64,000 nucleotides of DNA from Gymnopus androsaceus JB14 (Eukaryota; Basidiomycota; Agaricomycetes; Agaricales; Omphalotaceae): NCBI GenBank assembly GCA_009733575.1, contig ML769387.1, forward strand, positions 186,001-250,000, written 5' to 3'. A program made the position numbers and the translations under genes. Positions 36,101 to 47,300 of this stretch are shown piece after piece. Numbering within the stretch: the first letter of the stretch is position 1; every line of letters starts with the position of its first letter. The notes under the pieces are model-generated. The model ran no database searches. It was not told the DNA's origin and worked only from the letters and a program-made list of their open reading frames with translations.

Positions 36101-37464
36101 GGTACGGTTCAGCCATGGGATCGATGTTATCAAATTCGAATACATTTGGGGTTTTTGGAGGAAGTGCATCCAAATCAGCGAGGAGATCATGTTGCTTTTT
36201 GGATTTAGCCATTCTTTGCTGCTTGTGTTGCAGAGAACGAGTGATGTCTGCAGGTCGTTAGCTAGGGTATACAAGATCAGCAAACAACGTACCGAATGTG
36301 TAAGCAAAGAACATCCCCTTGGAGAATTCTCGTATACACTCTCTGAGAATCTTTTCTTCAAGTTCTGAGTGTTTCTCCTCCACAGTTTCTGGCGGAGGTG
36401 CGGTCGCACTTAGGATGCTCTCGATCACCTCTCCAGGGGTCTCTCCTTCGTCTAAGGCATCTAGGGACAATGGCTCTGGTACTGACTTTCTAGACGCTTG
36501 TTGACTATCCTCGGGGAACAGGGAGTTTCGCTTGGAAAGCCTACTCCAGAACGAGAGCCTAGACGCCAGAACTTTCGCGATGGGTGCAGAGGAATTTTGA
36601 GACTCGACAAGTGATGGAGTTGAAGATCCAGATAAAGAAAGCTCAGAGGTCGAGTCTGAGGGTGATTGAATACTGTGCTCGTCAGAGTTGAGGCTGATGT
36701 ATGGCGTGGATTGGTTTCTGATGACATCAGGCTCTGAGAACTGGACGCGGGGTGAAGATGTAGTACTGGGAGCTGACCCATCAGTTTCTGCATCTGTAGG
36801 AGAGCTAATAGTATCTATGGTTGTACTTGAGCGCAATAAGGGCCGATGAAGTGAATTCCTGGAGGCCAGAGTGTTCACACTCATTCGAGCTTTGTCTTCC
36901 AACAGGGGTATAGCAGAAACACTCTTTACACTGTAGACCACATGCGTTGGATCGAAATCTTTTGACAGAGAATGAGGATTGAGCGAGTATGATACAAGTT
37001 GTATTATGCTCACGATTCCCGACGTCCTCCTTTGCTGTGACAACCAAGATATATGAAGCTGGATCCATGCAATAAGAATCAGTGTCATGATAATGAGAAC
37101 TTAATTCACCAGAAAACAATTCCAATATCCCGACGATTCCATACACAACTATGGCTTCCTCCCAATCGTGCATCTCGCTGCTATCTCCGGAGAGTTCCTC
37201 AGCTTTACCACTCTTCCCCCAAGCAATTTGAACATAGGATGAGGCCACATTGTGCTCTGATAGATGAGGCCTTAATAAAAGACCATCTTTTGTGACCAAA
37301 AGAGCGATATGATCATACGGATATGGATGAGGGATAGGCGGGACGATATCTTTTGGCTGAAGACCAGTCGTGTGAGGTACAGCAGAGGGTACAGAGATTG
37401 GCGTAGGAGTTGGCGCCTTTGTCGGAGACTTGGCTCCACTGGGCTTCGTGAAAAACCGTTTCAT
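33123..37464 (-). CDS. SAC-domain phosphoinositide phosphatase (Sac2/INPP5F-like)
   Basis: Lipid phosphatase acting on membrane phosphoinositides. N-terminal MKRFFTKPSGAKSPTK, then 'IPHPYPYDHIALLVTKDGLL', a Ser-rich insert (about 36450-36880), then the SAC core: 'LRECIREFSKGMFFAYTFDI', 'PLWRRVDRQFWWNEWL', 'LHSYILPIMQGYYQTASFHV', 'RRSRDRAGLRYQRRGIDD', 'YVQIRGSIPLFWTQTGYGL' and the catalytic Cys-x5-Arg loop in 'FRVNCIDCLDRTNVVQ'. Downstream 'WANNGDAISRAYAGTSALKG' and 'TRTGKRDLSGLLNDGVNS' complete it. The C-terminal half ('EKFEEKVLLLTNAALYVVSY') matches the hSac2-type homology region, then a disordered tail. About 14 introns all join in phase and no frame break was found, which makes this gene a useful contrast to its neighbours. 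The product ends KRLLWLGG at 33123. Confidence 0.9.
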
Positions 37465-37962
37465 AGACGGAGCTCAGTAACGTGAGTTAGTAACTCCTGT
37501 CGTAGTGTAGTATGTCGTATGTCGTCGTACTCTGAAAGTCGCGGCCCGCACCACGTGCTTATCTATGACACACTACCGGCGTTTAATTAATAATTTCGTC
37601 TTATAATTAGTCTTGACTCTCACTCTTCACTTTAACGTGTACAATGCAGGCTGTTGATCCTCTAACTCTTCCCAAGCTTGCGCTTTACCTATTGCTTTCT
37701 CTTACCGCTCTTTCCCCCATTAAATTCAATAACTCAAAGACGTCGTGCTAAAATCAATCCCGTGCCCAGCACTCTATCACTCCCAGTGAACATTCTTTAT
37801 GTCTTTGTAAACGCCCTTCACATATTTGGCGCTGGGTTCCTAGGATCTTTTTCAGTGCCTTAGAGCCGTCTTATTAATAAGACATAGTACTTATCAGTGA
37901 GGACGATTTCGTATCATTCTCTCCTCTAGATCTTCAATACCAGCAGGCTAACCTCCTTCACT
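37465..37962. other. Divergent promoter region, SAC phosphatase / kinase-like gene
   Basis: About 500 bp between two divergent start codons. Open frames here are short and unconvincing. AT-rich block near 37580-37610. Confidence 0.4.
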
Positions 37963-40634
37963 ATGAGCTCGAAAGTCTTGTCGGGTGCTAGAGGAATGAC
38001 CTTGAATAGGCCAACAATGAACGCTGTTGCAAGGGACCAATTCAACGTTCAACTTCTGACATCTCCTAGACCTCGTCCTCGAACGCCTTCAACAAGTGAC
38101 GATGAATATGTGCGTAGCAAGTCTCCCATACCTATTACTAACAGTGCTGAAATCCACAGCAGGAAGATACATCTTCCACTCTTCTAAAAGCCGCTCACCG
38201 GCTAAGAAAAGGCCACAAGACACCGTTATCTGCCAACGTATGTTTTCTTCACGATGTCTGTATTTAAACTGCTCAACGTTCCGCTGCAGTTCCGGAACAT
38301 GAAATTTGAAGATTTGTATCTCATGGGAAGCCCGTTTCCGTCTCCTGATACTACTGCTGAAGATTACAACTGGGGCGACGACAGCAATGACCTTCGAGTC
38401 ACTCGAAGCATGTATAGCGCGCGAGTTATGTCTTCTCCGATACAAATGGATTTCACAGCCCTTTTGTATGAGGGACCTGCCGCACATGAGGTAATATTTT
38501 TTAATTGGGCTCGACAGTTGAGAGCTAACCGTTGTTTGACATCTCTAGACTTGGAGCCAGGACTTTAACTCGTATGCTAAAGCAAGGTGCTGTCGGACGC
38601 CACCACCAACATGGAATGATCCTTATTAATATTAACAATATCCAAGGCATCCTAATGTTCTTCAACTCTTTGGTGTCATTGATCAAGGACCCATCCCTGC
38701 GTTAATTTTCTTTTCAGGTAATTTTATTGGTCTTCCGTCTTTCCTCGTGAGTTCAGTGCTCCCACTACCGTAGATCTCATCCCGCTAGGCCTTTTCATCC
38801 ATCAGTGTTCTCCTATTGCGCTGTGCTACCTCCAGCTTCGCTGGGTGAGCGTATTATACATTTATATTCACTGTGACTTACTAATAAATACCAGATTATA
38901 GATCGTGGTCAGGCATTTCGGTATCTCAATCGTCCAGTCCTGGTGCGTATATTCGGAAATATTTCTGCCCAGTTGCGTGATACTTATCAATGCTCACTCA
39001 CAGGATGAAGAGCTCTGGATGCAAACACAGTCTGGATTGCTTTGCGCAGGCCCCATAGGTCCGTGCGTGGAACATCCAGATGCATTGAAGGTTATGGAAG
39101 AATGCCACTACAGCATCGTGCAAACATGGAATCCTCAACTTCCTTCAGAGTATTACGGCGACGAAGGCGCCGTTGTTCATTATATCGAAAGACATCTAAA
39201 AGATTTTCACAAATTCGTCGGGCAATACCGCACAAATCCGACAAACACAACATGGGATTCAATCAGGTCGAGCCCTTTTGATACTTACAGCCTTGGTTCC
39301 GTATTTGACGCTTCTACTGGTGACCAAGTCGCGCTAATGGAGCTGTCACCGAACTGGAGCTATGATGTTCGATCCTGGAATGCGCATGTTATAAAAGTAT
39401 GGGATTGTGAGTACAGCAGTGTGATTTCCGAGGAAGGCTGGACAAGGTCTGGTAGTTTTTTGATTCAAGCTGTTCCGACGATTGATGCTTTTGTACTAGG
39501 TTTTCCTTTTCATCCTATATTCCATTCGGGCCCTTCGAAATCACGTATACCTTGGCCGTAGCTGAAAATTTTGCAGCGACATTGAGGGCCGCATGGCTAG
39601 CCCAAGCTCGATATACTGCAAATGAACGTTGTATCAATCCATGCAATTTTGGTGAGCATGCCGACTTGCAGTCGTCAAAGTTACACCCTAGCGCTAACGG
39701 TGTTATCAGTGTTGCTAGATCACATTTGTTTCACGCTTACCTTCATTTTCGACTACGATATAACCCTCCGAGAACGGCCCTTGTATCTTTTTGTAGCACC
39801 AATGATACTGGGCGCTGATGACGGACAATACGGGCTTTCGTCTTTGAATCAACTCTCCATAACACCAATGCCATTGATGTCTTACTGGTCTTTTGATCCT
39901 AGGGGTCAAGTATCCCGCATTCGGGACGATAAAGCCACACTCACTAAATTACCCAACCATACACTGTCCATTTCCGGTGGATCCCAATGGAAAACTTACC
40001 AATACGAAGCAATCCAACAGTACCAGCGTCTTATTCCCTGTGATTTTAATTCTAGGTCGTATGCTGAGATACATGGGTTGCCCAAAGTGCATATTCTTTG
40101 GCCTCCACACGAACAGGACATTGATGAAATCACCTTTACCGAGTCTCCACAGCCTGAGATCTCGCTACTGGATTTCACTGAACTACGGAAAGAGCTTCAG
40201 GACATAGGCGGTATGTCATCACTCGCTCGAATCGTTTTATGTGGACCTGCTGTTGATGTTGGCTTTCAACAGAATCACCGGAGACTGGCGATGATCGTAA
40301 AGAAACAGATGAATCTCAAGAAACCACAGAGTCCTGGAGCTCATATTCACCACCTACGAGCTCCCCAGACACCCTTGATGTCGCGGATGCGTCCCCGGCT
40401 GTTCCGAGGAAGATCCCTATTATTCATCTCGAAGAAATTGACGGCAAGAATGCTGATGACCACCAGCAGTTGCTTGGAGAGCTAGTCCAAGATGCGACAT
40501 CTTCGTTAATGCAGGAGATAGATATCCTGCAAACGACGTCTGAACTTGAAAATCCATTCGATGAAGTGCCCTCCCCATTAAGCACTGGTCTTCGAGACTT
40601 CGATGATGTAGAACAAAGCTGGTCCATCTTGTAG
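37963..40634 (+). CDS. Agaricomycete kinase-like (probably pseudokinase) protein
   Basis: About twelve short exons join in phase from MSSKVLSGARGMTLNRPTMN to a stop after EQSWSIL. A kinase N-lobe fragment is clear: 'MDFTALLYEGPAAHETWSQD' leads to 'FNSYAKARHPNVLQLFGVID', where HPNVLQLFG is the usual alphaC-beta4 stretch, followed by 'QGPIPALIFFSGLFIHQCSP' and 'DRGQAFRYLNRPVLDEELWM'. After that, no HRD, DFG or APE motif is visible. The rest ('LCAGPIGPCVEHPDALKVME', 'SSPFDTYSLGSVFDASTGDQ', 'NFAATLRAAWLAQARYTANE') belongs to no family I know, and the tail is acidic. Agaricomycete genomes carry many such proteins with a kinase-like start and a separate C-terminal region; I recall this family only in general terms. 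Catalytic activity is doubtful. Confidence 0.65.
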
Positions 40635-40891
40635 GGGTGTATATCAGTCATAAAGAAACTTGTAGTCAAATGTGCGTTGCTTTATTCATTATTACCGAAA
40701 GTACTTAGTCTTCAACTCGTCAGCCGCATATGGCTGCCACTATGACTTGGTTAGAGTTCTGGATTTTTTTACTGCAGACTTGTCGATATATCAGGCAAGC
40801 TTTCTTGGGAGAGTCTGATAGACAAGGCGGCAAGGTAAAATATCTGGATCTTTCCTGCACTAGGATATCGGTAAGATCAAGGTTTGATGCA

Positions 40892-40923
40892 CTGTAGGTC
40901 AATGCGTTCAGTTTGACCTACAG
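40892..40923. repeat. Perfect 11-bp inverted repeat
   Basis: CTGTAGGTCAA (40892-40902) and TTGACCTACAG (40913-40923), spacer 10 nt. It lies 258 bp after the kinase-like gene's stop and about 295 bp before the S2 start. It could be a dyad binding site or an RNA 3' hairpin. Confidence 0.7.
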
Positions 40924-40929
40924 CGATTC

Positions 40930-40978
40930 CGGAGGTTGAGATATAGCGGAGGTTGAATTGAGCTATTACGGAGGTTGA
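40930..40978 (+). repeat. Three direct repeats CGGAGGTTGA upstream of S2
   Basis: Copies start at 40930, 40947 and 40969, each followed by an AT-rich stretch. They sit 90-140 bp upstream of the S2 TATA-like box (41066), a reasonable place for an activator cluster. No factor is assigned. Confidence 0.6.
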
Positions 40979-41132
40979 GCTATGCTATAGCTGTGTTAAT
41001 GGCTACAACGGAAGATGGAATATCTATACCTTACCTAGGGCGCCGGGGTCCCTCCAAATAAATCGTATAAGAATTGGAAGATAGACAAGAAATTTTTTTC
41101 TCAAGCTTCTGGTGTAGCTCCTCATCTCACCT

Positions 41133-41153
41133 CTACTTCGCGGGTCGAAGTAG
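41133..41153 (+). promoter_or_regulatory. Leader hairpin of S2 (CTACTTCG / CGAAGTAG)
   Basis: Same 8-bp stem and 5-nt loop (CGGGT) as before S1 and S3, 62 bp after the TATAAG at 41066-41071 and 64 bp before the ATG. The T-A pair at stem position 7 is C-G here, a compensated change. Confidence 0.7.
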
Positions 41154-41217
41154 TAATTTTTTAGTCTCGTTGCACAACCTCTTCACGTTTTTACGACAGG
41201 ATCTATCATCCGATATC

Positions 41218-41703
41218 ATGCAATTGAAGCTCTCCTTCATTTTCCTTGGCGTCGCTGCTGCCACCTATGCCAGGCCTGTCGAGAGTGTGAGTGCTTCCAC
41301 CTTGCATGCGACTTGTTCATTAGTTAAAGGCCACCATTACTAGGTTATCGGCCACAATGCTGTCGCCATTGGCTTGGGTCATGGTACGGGCGTCGTCGAC
41401 ACCATATACCAAGAACACAAAGAAATCCCGTCCTTGAAAGAAGGAAAGACGGTCCTACCCTTCCCGGCTGCATTCCCGGAGGAGCATATAGTCAACATTG
41501 TAGAGGCTGATGCCTTAGATGTGGTGGAACACGTAGCGCATGCAGGAGAAAACAGAGCAGGTGGGGTGAACGGACGAACGAAAGGGGTGGTTGTAGAGTA
41601 CGAAGATGCAGAATTAAAGGGCTCCGACTTGCAACGTCGTCACTTTAGTTTCGGTAAATTCGTCAAAGGTGCATGGAACAAGGTCAAGGGTTTAATTCCT
41701 TGA
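41218..41703 (+). CDS. Secreted protein S2 with C-terminal cationic peptide
   Basis: Two exons. Exon 1 encodes a signal peptide (MQLKLSFIFLGVAAATYARP) very like S1 and S3, followed by VES and an intron at the same position starting GTGAGTGCTTCCA. Exon 2 gives VIGHNAVAIGLGHGTGVV and an acidic middle ('PFPAAFPEEHIVNIVEADAL', 'VVVEYEDAELKGSDLQ'), then Arg-Arg and a 20-residue C-terminus beginning HFSFGKFVKGAW and ending GLIP. That tail has four Lys, no acidic residue, and hydrophobic residues spaced for an amphipathic helix. The layout (signal, acidic pro-part, dibasic site, cationic helix at the end) is that of many secreted membrane-active peptide precursors. Function is inferred; no family was recognised. 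Confidence 0.7.
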
Positions 41704-42596
41704 TATGTACTTCCAGGATGATGTTGTCAATAGGTGTATGAATTGTTTAACACTGAAATGTAAACTGAAGTTCAGAAAAATTGAAAGATAGCAGATATGT
41801 ACGTCAGCTTTAACTTGAGTTAACTATTTTTCTTGACTCATCGTAGTCTCGCTTGCCAGAATTCTGTAATATACTTACTTCCTTCCTTCCTTGGAATGAA
41901 GGAAAATCGTTAACTCGTTAACTCGTGGGAAGGCTCATCGTGCCAAATGTTCGCCGATTAAAGGATCGATGAAAGGATACTATAGGAGAGGCCGGCGTGG
42001 CAAAGGACAGGCGCAATACGAGGCCATTACTTATATATTCATATCGGCTGGACCTGCGTCGGAACCATTGATTGCCAAGCTACATTGCCAACACTCATGA
42101 GGCCCATTGCTATCAGCGCTCTTGGCACGCACACAGATATCGGAGATCTTTGTGGAGTTGATGCGACGCACTGATCCGAGCTCGTCCTTCCTTCTTTTCC
42201 GTCTTCATTGAATTTGTTGCGCCTCTCTCTGTAGAGGCATTTAGGTTTGCGATTTTTCCTTTGTTCATCTCTGTGCCGTGCATACACAGAGGGGAAGGTT
42301 TTACACACACCATTTCGCTGTCCATCTGACTTAGCGCTCAAGGAATTCGAAATTCCAACTTCAAATTCCAATTTCAGTGATATTTAGAGGCACAGGGTTG
42401 TAAGGGTTGTAGCGGTAAAACTTGCTGCCTTCGGGCTACCCCGTAGATATAAGGACAGCAAAGTAACGAATAGATCGTTTCGAACTTCTGGTCAGGTTCC
42501 AGCAACTCCTACTTTGCTGGTCAAAGTAGTGTACTGTGTATACTCACAATCATTCCTTCATTTTACTACTAACATCCTGTTCTCGTCATTATCATC
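41704..42596. other. Intergenic, S2 to S3
   Basis: No gene seen. Small direct repeats (CTTCCTTC and GTTAACTC) lie near 41880-41930. The right end holds the S3 promoter, with TATAAG at 42448-42453. Confidence 0.4.
42509..42529 (+). promoter_or_regulatory. Leader hairpin of S3 (CTACTTTG / CAAAGTAG)
   Basis: Identical stem and loop to S1, 55 bp after the TATAAG and 67 bp before the ATG. Confidence 0.7.
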
Positions 42597-44040
42597 ATGA
42601 AATTGAATCCCTGCTTCATTTTACTTGGCCTCGCTGCTGCCACCTATTCCATGCCTATTGATACTGTGAGTGCTTCCAACTTGTGTGCTATTTGATTGGA
42701 CTAATGTCTGTACATGTTCCATTTGCTAGATCGAGGTACGAGACGTCGGTGAAAAGTGGAACTCAGCCACGGAGTGGGTGAAGGATCATGGCCCCTCCTA
42801 CGTCAAGGCTTTCTACAATGCCGGAAAGACAGCAGTCAATGAGCAGGAATCGAGCGGAGGGTTTCTTCACCCTACGGTTACACGACGAAGTGCACTCGCA
42901 CCTTTAACGACATCGAGTCCCTTGCCTACATCAACTCTAGCCCCTTCATCTCGAGCTCTTCTCTCTGTTCCTAAAGCTCGTGCTTTTCCCACCCCTACCG
43001 CCCGCGCCTTCCCCCCTTCCTTTGCGCGGCGTGAAGCGAACACTGACGCTGTCGAGCCTAACACCGCGGTCGAAAGCGCGGTTTATAAAGGAACTGAAAA
43101 AGTGGAGAACGCAAAAGAGAAGGTGAAGAGTGCTGCCTCTGCTGTAGCTTCATCCGAACCAGTTCAAGACGAGAAAAATGGACTGAGCCTGGTGGCTCAA
43201 GGGTTCAAGCAGAGCGCAAATGATACCAAAAATGCTGTCGAGGCTCCGTTCAAAGCGGCAGCCACTTCTTTGCAAAGCAAAGTCGCCGCAGTAACGAGCA
43301 GTATCAAAGAACCCATCAAATCTATGGCCACTGGTCTGGCAGCAGCAGCTTCTGGGGCGAAGGAAGGTTATGCATCTGCGCAGACATCCAGCGATCTTCC
43401 TCCCACTCTTACAGCTCGCTCTTTTACAATCCCTACAGCTCGCGCCTTCCCGCCTTCCTTTGCGCGGCGTGAAGTGAATAATGACACCGAGGGCGGCTCT
43501 TCATCCGGAGAAGAGGTGCAAAATGGTCTGAAGGAAATCGGCAAAGGGGTTGGGGAAGCTGGGACAAATGCCGCAAGCGCTTTAACAGCTCCGCTGAAAG
43601 CGAAAGTCACCTCTGAGGAAAACAAAGTTGCTGCGGTAACCAGTAGTATCAAAGAACCCTTCAAAGCTGTGGCCACTGGTGCGGCAGCAGCAGCTTCTGG
43701 GGCAAAGAAAGGCTACGAAGATGCGCAGACACCCACCCCTACCGCTCGCGATTTCCCTGCTTCCGTTGTCCAGCGTGACATCAACGCCGCAGCCTCAGCC
43801 CTTGGGAACGGCGTCGCGAACGTGAAGAATTCTGAACCAGCACAGAACATTGGCGGTGGAGCAAAACAATTGTGGACTGGGGTGAAGGGAGGTACTGTGT
43901 CCGTGGGGCATGATATCGCCAACTCCGTCAATAAAGGAACCCATTGGGTCGGAGAGAAAGTCAACGGTGTGGTAAACGAGGCGAAGGGTGCGAAGGAAGC
44001 ATTCGTAAATGGAGCGAGCGGCGCCAGCCAGCAGCAGTAG
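42597..44040 (+). CDS. Secreted repeat-rich protein S3 with dibasic sites
   Basis: The signal-peptide exon and first intron are almost identical to S1 (one base differs in the intron), pointing to recent duplication or gene conversion. Exon 2 opens with the same IEVRDVGEKWNSATEWVKDH and then contains two internal copies of an Ala/Lys-rich module ('APFKAAATSLQSKVAAVTSS' ... 'IKEPIKSMATGLAAAASGAK', then 'APLKAKVTSEENKVAAVTSS' ... 'IKEPFKAVATGAAAAASGAK'). Between modules lie Pro/Arg stretches closing in Arg-Arg ('ARAFPPSFARR', twice) or Gln-Arg ('ASVVQRDI'). The last segment is 'WTGVKGGTVSVGHDIANSVN', ending GASQQQ. S1 carries one module where S3 has two. The helical modules resemble LEA/apolipoprotein-type amphipathic repeats in composition. 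Role unknown. Confidence 0.75.
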
Positions 44041-44398
44041 CGTCGATTATCTATTGATGATTCTAACGAGAATTTCCGCATTTTCAGTAATTTATTGTGT
44101 ATGGATTGTTTAGTGTTGAAGTTTAGGAAAGCAAAAAATGAGGTGACAATGGATGTGAGTGACATCTCGAGCCTCATAAGTATGTCTCGAGTACATTCTT
44201 CTTCAACTTTAAAAGCCAAAACATTGAGCATGCCGTGAAAACAACGGCGCTTAAGCTTACTGAGCACCATCGAAAGCCTCAGGATATCTATGCTGCGCTA
44301 GCACTCAGGACGAATTTGGGATGATGATTTGGCTCAAGGACGGAATCACGTGTACCGCGGTTTCGGCGTCACTTGTTGTTATCCGCTTTCACGACCCA
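44041..44398. other. Intergenic, S3 to RAP1
   Basis: No gene seen. CACGTG occurs near 44347, about 50 bp before the RAP1 start; it is a possible bHLH site. Confidence 0.4.
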
Positions 44399-47300
44399 AT
44401 GCCAGGGTAGGCTCAATCGCTCGCGTTAACTCAATACTAATGTAAATTCTTGATTCAGGGGACGGAATTCGTACAGCGAAGAAGACGATGCCCTTCTTGT
44501 AGAATATCTGGCCGAATCTGGGACAAGCGAGGGACGGAAAGGAAAAAACGTCTATCAGCGACTGGTGGAAAACGTGCGCTTTCAAACTTGTCTTTGTTAA
44601 TTTTATTTTGAACCTGCATAGACTGAAGGTCGATGGCCATGGAGTTCTCGTCACCCTTGGCAATCATGGCGGTCTCACTACATCAAAGATGAAGAACTTT
44701 TTGATCGTAAGATCCGTATTTACCAGAGGCAAAAGCTGAAAGCTACCAAGGAAGTTTCTACCTCCGATAATTCGAAGAAGGAAGAGACAAATGCTGAGCC
44801 ATTGCGAAAGCGCAAAACATCCCCAGTCGTTGAAAGCAAGAGGGAGCAGAAACGGCGTAAAGTTCAAGATGTTCCCGTGAAAAAGGTAGATGGTTCACCG
44901 TCCAAGGGACCCGCTCCTTCTCGAAAGCAGACCGCTCCTCTTGCTTATAATGGGTTTGTTCCTGTCAGCCAACTTTTCCGACGAAATCAACCCGTATCGG
45001 ATGATAAAGGTGAAGGATCTAGTCGCGATGGTGCGCGCGCTCAGTCGAACAGCACCAAAGCGGCCCCTTCCACTGCCCGAACCACATATCCCACGCGACT
45101 TCCCTGAGGCTGGGAAACCTCCACTAGCCCCGCTAGCTCTTTCTGCAAAGGAAGGCAACTACGAGAAGGAATCCATTCCTTATCGCCCTCCGCCTGACGA
45201 TTACTTGGAAGAGCATTTCAGCGGTGGCTCGGATGCTGCTCATGAAATGGAGCTTGACCCCGAAGCTAATCAGGACGACGATGAAGACGAAGTAGGCCAG
45301 ATGCTCATGGATGTCTCCCAAGAGAAGAGCTCGTAAGTCCTCATCCAATCTAATTTTCATTTTGATTAAACTTTCCTCATCTCTAGAACCAATTTATACC
45401 CCTCTATTGAATCTGTTCCCCTTCCGTCGAAACGACCTACTACTACACCAAATGCACGAAAATCCACATTGAAAGGCAACTCTGGCGCTCCGGCTGTCTT
45501 CTTCGAATCCCCTTCTGTTCTTTCCGATACGGACCAACCTCTTCAGCCTCCGAAACCCAAGCCTGCCCCGAAATTGATAGAAGGTCCATTCGGCGCGCGT
45601 CACAAGCAGCCTGTACGTTGGCCGCCTTCCTCGGGTAATGATTCTGACTCCGAGTCGAAAGAGCCACCTAAAAAGGTATGGCCTCCTGTCAGAGGGCAGA
45701 AGAAGAAGTCGCCGGGTCTTCTGCGCGAGGTCGGCGATTCTGCTACCTTCGCCACGAGATCTGTCAACAGTGCAGCAGAATCGTTCTTTGGAAGCTACAG
45801 AGTCCAATGCTCCAAAGCGAGTATCACGGAAGGGAAAGGAGCGGGAGACGGTCGCAGACGAGGGCGGTAACCAATCCGAAGTGAACTTGGTTGCAAACCA
45901 GCGCCCTGGAACGGAGAAGAAAGTAAATGGAAAAGACGAAGTGATGCAGACTGAGAAGGAGCACAAACCGCTATCTTCTTCGCTGCCACAACCTAAGCCC
46001 AAACTGGAGAGCACAAGTTCACGGAGGATAGTCGTGGACGACGATGACGACGATAACGAGGAAACGGACATGGTCACACCACATAACGACCAACACGAGT
46101 CGACACACTTTTCTCAATCACATCCTACTTCTCCACCAATGTCCGATCGCGAGACGACAACTGAAGCAGCTTCTAGCGATAACGAAGCACCCTACGATGG
46201 TCCACTCTTTACTCAGCCAGGATTACCATATTCGCCTCAGTCTCAATCGAGACATCCTTTCGATATACCCCAATCACCATACCAAACCCCACCTCCACTT
46301 CATCCGTTCGATGCGCCTCCATCGCGGCCACAGTCCCTTGCACCATACAGGTCTGGAGGTATACCGAGCCAGCTTGTGAGTCAGGACACGGCAACCATGG
46401 TGATCGATGCGTTGAAAACCTTCTTGTCCGAAGTCAGGACAATCGAGCGAGACAGGCAGGCCGAGAGGGAGAGTCGATACTCGGATAATGAGAGACGTGG
46501 AGAGTCTGAAGGGGTTTTGCCAGAAAAGGCCGAGAGAAGCATCCTCCGAGCCAGAGGGTCGCCTGTGCGGACAGGCCCGAAGAAACGACAGACTAATGGT
46601 CTGGATCCTCACCGTTCTTCCCTTCCCAGCTCCTCTCCTGTAATGCATTCTAGTCCTAAACGCGGACGAATAGTGACTGGTCCCGGCCCTAATGCGCAAG
46701 CTCATCGTTCCCCTTTAACCAAAGGTACCCCTGTAGGGCATTCTGGTCCTGGTCAGAGGGGAAGCAGTGTCAAGTTCCAGGTGAAACGGGAAGGGCCAGA
46801 CGTATTACAGTCGCATTCTTCTTCCGTAGCTCGTGTGGATCGTCCACGAACATTGCAATCCCCGGCGACTATATACCCCAGTGCAGAGCCCCTTCAGCAT
46901 GCAGATGACGATGCGGATGAAGGGAGTACAGGGGATAGTTCTATGCATAGCCTCTTTTCAGCTCCTTCTTCTCCTTCACGAGATCCTGGTATTAGTACTC
47001 CGAACAAGGAGAAAAGTAAAGCCAACGATGAACTGGATATCCCCAGTTCCAGCCATCGAGATCCCAGTCCCAGCACTCTGAACAAAGGGAAAAATAGGAT
47101 CGTAGTGGACGAAGTGGATCATCGAAATCCCAGCAGAGCCTCTTCTTCTCACTCGAAGCATATTGATTTGCGTCAACTAGTGCGCCGAAAGGATCGTGCT
47201 CGGAGATCCTTGCCTGGCCGCACACAGTTATCAACATCCTCCTCCGCTGTCTCGAGAAAAGCCGTTCCTCCCGCCCAATTCACCAGCAGGAGTTCCTCAA

